Assembly: GCF_035920365.1 (NCBI RefSeq)
Contig: NZ_CP109150.1
Location: 2,666,001-2,730,000, forward strand
Length of the DNA stretch: 64,000 nt
Direction of reading: 5' to 3'
Origin: Micromonospora sp. NBC_01740
Lineage (GTDB): Bacteria; Actinomycetota; Actinomycetes; Mycobacteriales; Micromonosporaceae
Shown: in pieces, positions 42,026 through 50,656 of the stretch
Layout of the letters: every line of letters begins with the position of its first letter
How positions within the stretch are numbered: the stretch's first letter is position 1
Position numbers and translations under genes: made by a program
The notes under the pieces: generated by a model
Seen by the model: the letters and a program-made list of their open reading frames with translations, nothing else
The model's database searches: none
Told to the model about the DNA's origin: nothing

Positions 42026-44284
42026 TCCCGGCGAGTACGAGCAGGGCTCCAAGCGGCTCACCCGTCAGCGGCTGGACCGCGAGTCTGCCCCGATCGTCGA
42101 CATCGACGCCCGCTACACCTACGACGCGTCCGGCAACATCCAGCGGATCGTGAACAACCCGTCCGGTACGCAGGACACGCAGTGCTTCACCTACGACTAC
42201 CTGCGCCGCGTGGACCGGGCGTGGACGTCGGCGAGCACCGCGACCGACCCCTGCGCCGGCGGCCCCTCGGTGACCGGCGTGGGCGGCCTCGCGCCGTACC
42301 ACCACGCCTACACCTACCCCGCCGCCGGCCAGGCGCAGCCGCACACGCTGAGCCAGATGACGGAGTCGACCCCGGCGGGTGACCGGCTGCACTCCTACCA
42401 GTACGACGCGGCCGGCAACACCACGAAGCGGACGAGGACCGGCGAGGACCAGACCCTGGTCTGGGACGCGGAGGGCAACCTCGAATCGGTAACCGACGCC
42501 GCCGGCAAGAAGACCAGTTTCACGTACGACGTCGACGGCTCCCGGATACTGCGCAAGGAGCCGAACGCCACCACCCTCTACCTGCCGGGCATGGAGATCC
42601 GGCTGAACCATCAGACCCGGGTCACCGACGCGACCCGCTACTACGGCCTGCCGGGTGGCGGGACGCTGGTCCGCAAGACCGACGGCATCCGGTACGTGGC
42701 GAGCGACCACCACGGCACCGGCCAGGCGACCGTCGACGGGGCCGGCGCGATCACGCACCGGCGGACCACCCCATTCGGGGAGAGCCGGGGAACGGCACCG
42801 GCGCCGGGTCAATGGCCGACGGAGAAGGGCTTCGTCAACGGGAACATCGACTCGACGACGGGCCTGGTGAACATCGGCGCTCGCGAGTACGACACGATCG
42901 CCGGCCGGTTCATCTCGGTCGACCCGATCATCGACGTCAACGACCCGCAGCAGATGAACGGGTACGCGTACGCCAACAACAACCCGATCTCGTACTCGGA
43001 CCCCGACGGGCTGAAGGCGTGCTCCGACGACGTCTGCGGCCCGGGCGCCGACTACGAGGACATGTACGGCAACTACCACAAGGTCAAGGGCCACAACGAC
43101 GGCTGCGGTGGTTGCTCGGGCGCGTACGACCCGGACGAGCCGACGAAGAACGTGCACAACAACCCGCGGGCGTCGGCCGAGGAGCGGGCCGCGGCGGCAC
43201 GGGCGGCGGCGGAGAAGGAGCGGCAGCGCCGCATCGCCGAGGCCAAGGCGAGGATGCTCAACATCGCCAAGGCCCTGGGGAAGATCGCGATGGAGGAGCT
43301 GGGCATCACCGATGCCCTGGACTGCTTCCTCAAGGGCGACATGGACGGCTGCATAGCCACGGCGGTCAACGTGGTGTCGTCGGCCTTCGGTGGTGCGCTC
43401 GGCAAGCTGGCCGCCAGGTACGGCGCGCCATGGAAGTGGGAGAAGGCCGCCGCGCTGGCCAGCCGCGTCAAGGGCCTGCTCGTCGATCTGGTCGACAAGG
43501 CGAAGGCATTCATCAAGTGCAAGAACAGCTTCGTGCCGGGCACGTTGGTGGTGATGGCCGACGGGTCGCGCAAGCCGATCGAGGACGTCAAGACCGGTGA
43601 CGTCGTGCTGGTGACCGATCCGGTGACCGGCAAGACGACGACCAAACCGGTGGTGGCGACCATCATCGGCCAGGGCACCAAGCACTGGTCGAGGTCACCA
43701 TCGACCCCGACGGCGACGAGGGCGACGCCACCGGAACTGTCGTCGCCACTGGTAACCACCCGTTCTGGGTGCCCGAACTCCGTGAGTGGGTTGAGGCCGC
43801 CGATCTGAAGGCTGGTCAGTGGCTGCGCACCTCGGCCGGTACCCACGTGCAGATCAGCGCGACCCGGCAGTGGACGGAGCCGGCACAGGTCCACAACCTG
43901 ACTGTCGACGACATCCACACGTACTATGTGCTCGCTGGTGAGAAGTCGCTCCTTGTGCACAACTCGTCTTGTGCGGTGCACGGAGGCCCCACTGGCCTGC
44001 CGAGTGGTGACCTGCGTGAACCGCAGCAGTGCACCTGTCCGGACGGGGCGCCCGCAACTGATGGGGCGCCGGGGCTTGACGAGGGCGCTCCCGAGGAGGC
44101 AAACCGGCGCATCACCTTCGCGGATGAGTTGCGCACGCAAGAAACCACCCGTACCTCGATCGCCCGCGGTATCAACGCCGAGATGAATGCGATCAAAAAC
44201 GTCAAGGGTCAAACGGATCCAGTGGGCGGAGCTATTATTCTCGTGCTCGGCGTCTGGGCCAAGTGGAAAAACAGGGGTCGCTAG
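42026..44284 (+). pseudogene. Orphan Rhs tip with Hint domain, broken by a one-base deletion
   Basis: A truncated Rhs/YD-repeat protein: EYEQGSKRL, YTYDASGNI, YQYDAAGNTTKR and WDAEGNLESVTDAAG repeats, then the Rhs core end TTGLVNIGAREYDTIAGRFISVDP, a helical spacer, and a Hint (intein-like) domain starting NSFVPGTLVVMADGSRKPI. The Hint frame breaks at about 43686: the continuation VEVTIDPDGDEGDATGT and NHPFWVPELREWVEAADLK, ending SLLVHN, lies in the next frame, as if one C of an expected CTG codon were missing. About 105 residues of unknown C-terminal tip follow to 44284. Full Rhs proteins exceed 1,500 residues, so the 5' part is also missing. Confidence 0.8.
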
Positions 44285-44336
44285 GTGGCGTCGACATCGA
44301 GTACGATGACCCGGTCGTCGATCGAACGAGGATGTC

Positions 44337-44600
44337 GTGGGTAGGTCGATCTGGCTGATGCTCGCTGTGCTCCTGTGCGGAGGGGCGTTGGCGGGAGGTC
44401 TGCTACTTCTCAGACGAAGGCGCAGAGTCCGCGTCGAGGACGATCCTGAAGCTCGTAGGGAGGCTGCTCGACGTGCCATACGACAGATGTCGAGCGAGCG
44501 TCGTGGCAAAAAGGGCACCATTCGCGGCAAGGGTGGTGGCGGTAACGAGCGCACAGCACAGGATGCATCTTCGGGTACGGACTTCTCGGGAGGAATCTGA
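44337..44600 (+). CDS. Small basic membrane protein downstream of the Rhs tip
   Basis: An 87-residue protein with one N-terminal membrane helix (IWLMLAVLLCGGALAGGLLLL) followed by a strongly basic cytoplasmic tail (RRRRRVRVEDD, SSERRGKKGTIRGKGGGG). The GTG start follows GAGG. Position directly after an Rhs C-terminal tip is where cognate immunity genes normally sit, but no immunity family was recognised. Base composition is lower in GC than the surrounding genes. Confidence 0.55.
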   Translation: MGRSIWLMLAVLLCGGALAGGLLLLRRRRRVRVEDDPEARREAARRAIRQMSSERRGKKGTIRGKGGGGNERTAQDASSGTDFSGGI

Positions 44601-44700
44601 TTCCGGTCCGTCGTGCGGGGCGCCGGAGTGGTGTTCCCGCCAAAGAGCTGACCGAATAGCACCTGTCTGAGTGCCTTGAATAATTAGATAAGCGGCAAGT

Positions 44701-44740
44701 GAAAGAGGGAGACGTGGCCGAGTCCACGTCTCCCTCTTTC
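44701..44740 (+). terminator. Perfect 17-bp hairpin terminator
   Basis: The arms GAAAGAGGGAGACGTGG and CCACGTCTCCCTCTTTC match exactly around a six-base loop. Purine-rich on one side and less GC-rich than the other hairpins, it probably ends the Rhs-tip/membrane-protein transcript. Confidence 0.88.
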
Positions 44741-44825
44741 TGCTCGAAAGCCCGCCGGGTTGGCCCGGACGGATAGACGCTAGAGATCACCCCACGGGTG
44801 CTGCTCGTGGGCGGGAGGGGTGGGC

Positions 44826-45254
44826 GTGCCGTCAGAGGGTTGGGAGTGGCTCAAGGATCAGCCTCCGAAGTGGGAGGCTCCCGACGATCTGCATGCTCCG
44901 ACTGTCTCACCTGCGCTGAACCTCGGTGTCCAGGTGATCGGCAGCAACATCGCCGGTAACGACATCGTGGAGGTCGCGGCGGAGTTCCTCGCGGCGGAGG
45001 CCCGGCTCGAGTTGTGGATGGGCCGCCTTGATCCGCCCCTGCCGCTACGTCGGCGGTTCGAGGTGGGGCGGGAGACCGGCGAGGCCGTCCGGACCACGTA
45101 CGAGGCGTGGATCGACTTCCAGAAGGCGCACCGGGCGGCGGGCGGACGGGTGGCGATGGTCGGCCGGGAGAGATCGAGGCTGATCGCGGCCTTCCGGGAG
45201 GCGACCGCCGTGCTGAAACGTGCGGTGGACCGGGGAACGGGCGAGGGGGCGTGA
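44826..45254 (+). CDS. Unrecognised small soluble protein
   Basis: About 142 residues, mostly helical (FLAAEARLELWMGRLDPPLP, EAWIDFQKAHRAAGGRVAMV, FREATAVLKRAV). I do not recognise a family. The GTG at 44826 is six bases after GGAGGG; a GTG two codons earlier overlaps that site. It is the last gene of the Rhs island on this strand and ends inside a long hairpin. It may be an orphan immunity or accessory gene, but nothing in the sequence shows this. Confidence 0.55.
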   Translation: MPSEGWEWLKDQPPKWEAPDDLHAPTVSPALNLGVQVIGSNIAGNDIVEVAAEFLAAEARLELWMGRLDPPLPLRRRFEVGRETGEAVRTTYEAWIDFQKAHRAAGGRVAMVGRERSRLIAAFREATAVLKRAVDRGTGEGA

Positions 45255-45278
45255 CCGGCGGCCGGTCACGCCCTCTCG
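45242..45278. terminator. Long hairpin terminator overlapping a stop codon
   Basis: A stem of about 17 pairs with one G-U (45242-45258 with 45262-45278) has a three-base loop. It includes the stop of the gene ending at 45254 and lies 9 bp from the end of the convergent CBM2 remnant. Confidence 0.8.
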
Positions 45279-45287
45279 ATCACGCTG

Positions 45288-45578
45288 TCAGGACCGGGAG
45301 CAGGCCACGCCGTTGAGGGTGAAGCTGGTCGGCGAGGAGTACGCGCCGCTCAGCGTCCCCTGGTAGCCGAAGCTCGCCGTGCCGCCGGGGCTGAGCGTGC
45401 CGTTCCAACTGATGTTGCGCGCCGTCACCGCCTGGCCGCTCTGGCTCACCGTGGCGTTCCAGGAGTTGGTGACCCGCTGCCCGGAGAGCAGGGAGTAGGC
45501 CAGCGTCCAGCCGTTGATAGTGCTCGACGAGGTGTTGGTGATCTGCACGTCGGCGGTGAACCCGCTGTTCCAGGAGTG
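45288..45578 (-). pseudogene. Orphan CBM2 fragment
   Basis: On the minus strand about 97 codons encode most of a CBM2 domain (SWNSGFTADVQITNTSSSTIN, GWTLAYSLLSGQRVTNSWNA, SFTLNGVACSRS, stop). It is closely similar at protein and DNA level to the CBM2 of the GH12 cellulase 280 bp upstream on the same strand, but catalytic domain, linker and first domain residues are absent. Similarity ends abruptly at about 45578, where unrelated plus-strand coding begins. It is a duplicated, beheaded gene end. Confidence 0.75.
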
Positions 45579-45734
45579 ACGGCCTCGTGGCTGTGGGAGG
45601 CTCTCTTTGCGTTCGGTGAGCATGTCGCCGCTGGTGCGAAGGTGGAGACGGTGCCGGACGACATGTCGGACAGGCTGGGCTCCTTCATGAAGCAGCTGTC
45701 GAGCGTCGTGCATCGCAGAGGTGGCGATTCATAG
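45579..45734 (+). pseudogene. C-terminal fragment of an unrelated gene
   Basis: A coding-like frame reads TASWLWEALFAFGEHVAAGA, then KVETVPDDMSDRLGSFMKQL and SSVVHRRGGDS before TAG at 45732-45734. It begins exactly where the CBM2 fragment ends, with no ribosome-binding site or proper start (a GTG at 45576 lies in the junction). It looks like a displaced gene tail. Family unknown. Confidence 0.45.
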
Positions 45735-45808
45735 CTGGTTCCGAACGGGCGGCCGGGGCAATGGTGATGCTGTTGCCCCGGCACTCCGGGGACGTAGGCG
45801 TTCGTAAC

Positions 45809-45846
45809 GGTGCGGGGGCGTAGCCGCAAGGCTGCGCCCCCGCACC
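45809..45846 (-). terminator. 17-bp hairpin with GCAA tetraloop
   Basis: Arms at 45809-45825 and 45830-45846 pair throughout with one G-U wobble around a GCAA tetraloop, 15 bp beyond the GH12 stop. Confidence 0.85.
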
Positions 45847-45860
45847 GTGTCGGTGCGTCC

Positions 45861-47003
45861 TCAGGCGCGTGAGCAGGTGACCCCGTTGAGGGTGAAGCTG
45901 GTCGGGGACGCGTACGCGCCGCTCAGCGTGCCCTGGTAGCCGAAGCTGGCCGTGCCGCCCGGGGCGAGCGAACCGTTCCAGCTGATGTTCCGCGCGGTCA
46001 CCGCCGAACCGCTCTGGCTCACCGTGGCGTTCCACGAGCTGGTGATCTGCTGCCCGGCGGGCAGGTTGTAGGCCAGCGTCCAGCCGTTGATCGGGCTCGA
46101 CCCGGTGTTGGTGATCTGCACGTCGGCGGTGAAGCCGTTGCTCCACGAGTTCGGCGTGTACTTCACCGCGCACCCGGCGCCGCCCGGCGGGGGAGTGCTC
46201 GGCGGGGGCGTGGTGGGCGGCGCGGTCGTGGGCGGCGGGTTGCCGCCACCGTTGACCGCCGCCGAGAACGAGGTCACCGCGAGGCCGGCGCCGCCCTGCC
46301 ACGGCTCGAAGCCGGCCTGGATGCTGGTCAGGTACCAGGAGTTGGTGATCGCGCCCCGGTTGCGGGTGTCGTTGATGAACGCCAGCAGGTTGAGGTTCGC
46401 GCTGCTGATCGCCGACGGCGCCAGGTAGGAGATGACGTTGTTGGAGCCGTTGCTGCCGCGCCAGACCTCCCAGCTCCGCCCGTCGATGGTGGCGGTGCCG
46501 ACCGGGGAGCCGATGGGCTGGATCGGCCCCTGCCGGTTGAGCCAGATCATGATCTCCATCTGGTTCACCCCGTCGCGCTTCGGCGACGGGTCCAGCCAGA
46601 TGTCGTACGAGGCGTTGTAGATCGCGTTGCTGACGTACCGGTAGGCGATGTTGCTGGTGGCGCTGCTGATCTGGCTGACCTGGATCGGCAGGTTGGTGCC
46701 CGGGGAGCAGTTGGTGTAGTGGCAGCCGAGGAAGATCGACGGGTACGCGGTCGGCGCGCCGTTGGTCGGGTTGCTGCCGTTCTGGGTGGTGATCTCGAAG
46801 CCGCTGCTGGTGACGTTGATGCACTGCTGGGCGGTGGTGCCCCAGCGGTTGTTCTGCACCACGTAGCGGCCCTGGACGGTGGTGGAGCCGTACTGCTCGC
46901 AGATCTGCGTGTCGGCGCTGGCGGTGCCGCCGAGGGCCACGGCGACGATCGAGCCGGCGGCGAGCAGCGCGGCTGCCGCGAGGGCCCGGAGTGGACGTTT
47001 CAT
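45861..47003 (-). CDS. Secreted GH12 endoglucanase with C-terminal CBM2
   Basis: A 380-residue cellulase: signal peptide (1-30, ending ASA), GH12 catalytic domain (about 31-250), a Pro/Thr linker (PPPTTAPPTTPPPSTPPP) and CBM2 (about 280-380). The nucleophile is the Glu in QMEIMIWL (Glu150) and the acid/base the Glu in GFEPWQ (Glu233); CEQYGSTTVQGRYVVQNNRW is the family opening. It should hydrolyse internal beta-1,4-glucan bonds outside the cell. ATG after AAGGAG. A CebR-type box lies about 53 bp upstream, so cellobiose-responsive repression is likely. Confidence 0.93.
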   Translation of the reverse strand: MKRPLRALAAAALLAAGSIVAVALGGTASADTQICEQYGSTTVQGRYVVQNNRWGTTAQQCINVTSSGFEITTQNGSNPTNGAPTAYPSIFLGCHYTNCSPGTNLPIQVSQISSATSNIAYRYVSNAIYNASYDIWLDPSPKRDGVNQMEIMIWLNRQGPIQPIGSPVGTATIDGRSWEVWRGSNGSNNVISYLAPSAISSANLNLLAFINDTRNRGAITNSWYLTSIQAGFEPWQGGAGLAVTSFSAAVNGGGNPPPTTAPPTTPPPSTPPPGGAGCAVKYTPNSWSNGFTADVQITNTGSSPINGWTLAYNLPAGQQITSSWNATVSQSGSAVTARNISWNGSLAPGGTASFGYQGTLSGAYASPTSFTLNGVTCSRA

Positions 47004-47055
47004 GATGCTCCTTCGGCTTCGGCGCGGAACGCCGGACGGAGTCGGTCGGCGGGCG

Positions 47056-47069
47056 CGGGAGCGCTCCCA
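47056..47069 (-). promoter_or_regulatory. CebR/CelR-type operator
   Basis: The minus strand reads TGGGAGCGCTCCCG, 13 of 14 bases of the CebR/CelR box (TGGGAGCGCTCCCA) that controls cellulase genes in Streptomyces and Thermobifida. It lies upstream of the GH12 start, and no similar palindrome precedes the xylanase at 2098. Confidence 0.8.
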
Positions 47070-47196
47070 CAACCCTTCGACACATTTACATCTCTGAAAC
47101 CGCAGCGCAACGGGCCTGGGGTATTGGAGAGGTAAGTGAGGTTTGTCACGCCCGAGTCGCTCGGCGGCAGGTCGTCCTCCGAAGCGGGCGCGGCGG

Positions 47197-47267
47197 GCGC
47201 CGAGGAGTGTTTCGCCTGGGACGATTGACTCTGGTGTGTGCCGATTGCGCCGAGTAGTGTCTTGCCT
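47197..47267. repeat. Pair of 21-bp direct repeats upstream of the flavin monooxygenase
   Basis: Units at 47197-47217 and 47247-47267 (GCGCCGAG-AGTGT-T-GCCT pattern) agree at 18 of 21 positions and are 50 bp apart. They could be tandem regulator sites in the 302-bp gap between the GH12 and monooxygenase genes. No gene lies in this gap. Confidence 0.45.
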
Positions 47268-47305
47268 CCAACGCGTGCCGAACCCCTCCGGAGGCGTACA
47301 CCACC

Positions 47306-48415
47306 ATGGGTGGCTCTCCCCTGCGCATCCTCGTCGTCGGCGCGGGCATCGCCGGCCTGGCCGTGGCCCGGGCGCTGCGGATGGCGGGCTTCCGCCCCGA
47401 CGTCACCGAGAGGCTGCCCCCGGGCGAGAACGCCGAGACCGGTCTCTACCTACCCGGCAACGCGGCCCGGGCGCTGTGCCGCCTCGACCTCGACGGGCCC
47501 GTACGCCCGCTCGGGCACGTCATCCACCGGCAGCGGTTCCTCGACGCGGCCGGGGCGCCGCTGTGCGAGGTGGATCTCGACGCGCTCTGGTCCGGGGTCG
47601 GCGAGTGCCGGGCGCTGCCCCGGACGGAACTGCACCGGGTGCTGCTCACCGGCGCTGGCGGCGCCGTGCGGCACGGCACCGAGGTGCGCGCCGTCGACCT
47701 GCTGCCGCACTCCGTCGGCGTCACCTTCGTCGACGGCACCGCCGCCGAGTACGACCTCGTGGTCGGCGCCGACGGGCCGCGCTCCTCGATCCGGGCCCTG
47801 GCCGCGCTCGGCGGTCCGCCCCGACCCGCCGGCCAGGTCGTCTACCGCAGCGTGGTGCGCGACGGGCCCCCGGTTGCCGAGTGGACCGCCCTGCTCGGCC
47901 AGCGCGCCGGCTTCCTGGTCGTGCCGATCGGCGCCGGACGGCTGCACTGCTACGCCGACGAGGCCGGCACCGTCGCGCCGGCCGACCCGACGGCCCGGCT
48001 GCGCGAGCTCTTCGGCGACTACGGCGGACCGGTGCCCGCCGTGCTGGAGGCGCTGGACGGGGTGCACGTCGCGGTCACCGAGGAGGTGGAACTGGGCTGC
48101 TGGTCCCGGGGACGGGTGCTGCTCGTCGGGGACGCCGCGCACGCCACCGCACCGACGCTGTCCCAGGGCGCCGCGATGGCGCTGGAGGACGCCGTGGTGC
48201 TCGCCGACTCCCTCCGCGCGGCCGGAGGCGACGTCGAGGCGGCCCTGGCGGCGTACGAGAGTCGTCGTCGCCCGCGTACGCGATGGGTGCGGGACCGGAC
48301 CCGGGACCGCAACCGGACCCGGGACGTGCCGCCGGCGCTGCGCGACCCGCTGCTGCGCGGGCGCGGCGAACGGATCTTCGGCGAGCACTACCGGCTGCTG
48401 CTCGGCCCGCTGTAG
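47306..48415 (+). CDS. FAD-dependent aromatic-type monooxygenase
   Basis: A 369-residue single-component flavin hydroxylase of the PHBH class, with the FAD motif VVGAGIAGLAVARAL, the DG-type segment DLVVGADGPRSSIRAL and the GD motif LLVGDAAHATAPTLSQGAAM. It would use NAD(P)H and oxygen to hydroxylate a small substrate. No biosynthetic partner adjoins it. ATG start. Confidence 0.9.
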   Translation: MGGSPLRILVVGAGIAGLAVARALRMAGFRPDVTERLPPGENAETGLYLPGNAARALCRLDLDGPVRPLGHVIHRQRFLDAAGAPLCEVDLDALWSGVGECRALPRTELHRVLLTGAGGAVRHGTEVRAVDLLPHSVGVTFVDGTAAEYDLVVGADGPRSSIRALAALGGPPRPAGQVVYRSVVRDGPPVAEWTALLGQRAGFLVVPIGAGRLHCYADEAGTVAPADPTARLRELFGDYGGPVPAVLEALDGVHVAVTEEVELGCWSRGRVLLVGDAAHATAPTLSQGAAMALEDAVVLADSLRAAGGDVEAALAAYESRRRPRTRWVRDRTRDRNRTRDVPPALRDPLLRGRGERIFGEHYRLLLGPL

Positions 48416-48572
48416 CGGCCGGCGGCCGAGGGCCCGGTGCGCCGGGGCCGTGCAGGCTACCCGACCACCCCACGCGGCGTAGCCACCTGCCGGGGACTAT
48501 CCTCCTTGCGGATGACGGCCCGCAGATAACCAGCGCGTGCCGAGCGGGACAACCCAGAACCGGAGGCCACTC

Positions 48573-50333
48573 GTGACCACCGTCGCACCCAAGCCGGTCG
48601 TGACCCGGCCCTGGCCGGTCCGAGCGCCGGTCAAGGGGTCGGCCATCGCGCGGCTGCTGCGTACCACGGACGCGAAGCAGATCGGGATCATGTACATGGT
48701 CACCGCGTTCGCGTTCTTCATGATCGGTGGCCTGATGGCCCTGATCATGCGGGCCGAGCTGGCCCGACCCGGGCTGCAGTTCCTGTCGCCCGAGCAGTAC
48801 AACCAGCTGTTCACCATGCACGGCACGATCATGCTGCTGTTCTTCGCGACGCCGATCGTGTTCGCCTTCGCGAACTACGTGGTGCCGCTGCAGATCGGCG
48901 CGCCCGACGTGGCGTTCCCCCGGCTGAACAGCTTCGCCTACTGGCTGTTCCTCTTCGGCGGCACGATGACCATGGTCGGCTTCCTCACCCCGGGTGGCGC
49001 GGCCGACTTCGGCTGGACCGCGTACGCGCCGCTGAGCTCCGTCGAGCACTCGCCCGGCGTGGGCGCGAACCTGTGGGTCGTCGGCCTGGTCATCTCGGGT
49101 CTGGGCTCGATTCTCGGCGCGGTCAACGTGATCACCACGATCCTGACCCTGCGCGCGCCCGGAATGACGATGTTCCGGATGCCGATCTTCACCTGGAACA
49201 TCCTGGTCACCGGTCTCCTGGTGATCCTGGTCTTCCCGCTGCTGGCCGCCGCGCTGATGGCGCTCGCCGCCGACCGGCTCCTGGGCGCCCACGTCTACGA
49301 CCCCGCGACCGGCGGGCCGATGCTCTACCAGCACCTCTTCTGGTTCTTCGGCCACCCCGAGGTGTACATCATCGCGCTGCCGTTCTTCGGCATCATCTCC
49401 GAGATCATCCCGGTCTTCTCCCGTAAGCCGATCTTCGGCTACAAGGGCCTGGTCGCCGCGACCATCGCCATCGCCGGCCTGTCGATGAGCGTCTGGGCGC
49501 ACCACATGTTCTCCACCGGCCAGGTGCTGCTGCCGTTCTTCAGCTTCCTGAGCTACCTGATCGCCGTGCCGACCGGTATGAAGTTCTTCAACTGGATCGG
49601 CACCATGTGGCGCGGCCAGATCAGCTTCGAGACGCCGATGCTCTTCTCGATCGGCTTCCTGGTCACCTTCCTCTTCGGTGGTCTCACCGGCGTGCTGCTG
49701 GCCAGCCCGCCGATCGACTTCCACCTGCACGACTCGTACTTCGTGGTGGCCCACTTCCACTACGTGCTCTTCGGCACGATCGTGTTCGCCGTCTTCGCCG
49801 GCATCTACTTCTGGTTCCCGAAGATGTTCGGCCGGATGCTCGACGAGCGGCTGGGCAAGGTGCACTTCTGGCTGACCATGATCGGCTTCCACACCACGTT
49901 CCTGGTGCAGCACTGGCTGGGCAACGAGGGCATGCCGCGCCGGTACGCCGACTACCTGCCCGGCGACGGCTTCACCACGCTGAACATGGTCTCCACCATC
50001 GGCGCGTTCATCACCGGCATCTCGACCCTGCCGTTCATCTGGAACTGCTGGAAGTCGTACAAGGCCGGCCCGGTGGTCGAGGTCGACGACCCGTGGGGTC
50101 ACGGCAACTCGCTGGAGTGGGCGACCAGCTCCCCGCCCCCGCTGCGGAACTTCGACCGGATGCCGCGGATCCGCTCCGAGCGGCCGGCGTTCGACCTCAA
50201 GTTCCCCGAGCTGGCGGCCGGCGGCCAGAGCCTGGCCGGCCCGCCGGAGGGCGGCGCCAAGCCGCTGACCAGCGAGTCCGACGGCGGCGCCAGCTACCGC
50301 GAGGACACCGCGAGCGACGCCGACCGGCGCTGA
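48573..50333 (+). CDS. ctaD: Cytochrome c oxidase subunit I (aa3 type)
   Basis: A 586-residue, 12-helix subunit carrying heme a, heme a3 and CuB. Visible ligands include [10 protein letters not shown] (heme a His), [14 protein letters not shown] (CuB His with the cross-linked Tyr), WAHHMFSTG and [11 protein letters not shown] (heme a/a3 His). The GTG at 48573 follows GGAGG at seven bases. The C-terminal 70 residues are a soluble tail. It stands alone, without ctaC, ctaE or ctaF, as in mycobacteria where ctaD is also separate. Confidence 0.95.
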   Translation: MTTVAPKPVVTRPWPVRAPVKGSAIARLLRTTDAKQIGIMYMVTAFAFFMIGGLMALIMRAELARPGLQFLSPEQYNQLFTMHGTIMLLFFATPIVFAFANYVVPLQIGAPDVAFPRLNSFAYWLFLFGGTMTMVGFLTPGGAADFGWTAYAPLSSVEHSPGVGANLWVVGLVISGLGSILGAVNVITTILTLRAPGMTMFRMPIFTWNILVTGLLVILVFPLLAAALMALAADRLLGAHVYDPATGGPMLYQHLFWFFGHPEVYIIALPFFGIISEIIPVFSRKPIFGYKGLVAATIAIAGLSMSVWAHHMFSTGQVLLPFFSFLSYLIAVPTGMKFFNWIGTMWRGQISFETPMLFSIGFLVTFLFGGLTGVLLASPPIDFHLHDSYFVVAHFHYVLFGTIVFAVFAGIYFWFPKMFGRMLDERLGKVHFWLTMIGFHTTFLVQHWLGNEGMPRRYADYLPGDGFTTLNMVSTIGAFITGISTLPFIWNCWKSYKAGPVVEVDDPWGHGNSLEWATSSPPPLRNFDRMPRIRSERPAFDLKFPELAAGGQSLAGPPEGGAKPLTSESDGGASYREDTASDADRR

Positions 50334-50351
50334 CGCTCCGCACCACGTACG

Positions 50352-50383
50352 ACGGGCGCCACCCCACCCGGGGCGGCGCCCGT
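50352..50383 (+). terminator. Hairpin terminator after ctaD
   Basis: Arms ACGGGCGCC (50352-50360) and GGCGCCCGT (50375-50383) pair perfectly, with an inner CCCC/GGGG stem. The rest of the 323-bp gap to the MFS stop (50384-50656) shows no gene or clear signal. Confidence 0.75.
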
Positions 50384-50656
50384 CGGCGTTGCGAGGGGTA
50401 CGCCCCGTGGCGGGGGCAGGCGCTGACGACCCGGACCGGGTCGCCCTGACCCCTCCGCTGCCGCCCACCCCGGCGGCCCCGCCCAGCGCCACAGCCTGAG
50501 CGCGGGCCTCCTGATCAGTTGATGGAGAACCGGGCCACACGGCGCATGGACACCGGCTGGGCATCAACCGATCTTGTCGCCTGCCCGGTGCCCCGCCGGA
50601 CTGCCGGGACCGGCCCAGGGCCGCTCAGCCAGGGCCGTCGGGCCGGGGGCGCCGGG

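Noticed and set aside
48573..50333. ctaD without other cytochrome oxidase genes as an anomaly
   Set aside because: ctaD is also separate from ctaC-ctaE in mycobacteria, so isolation is normal.
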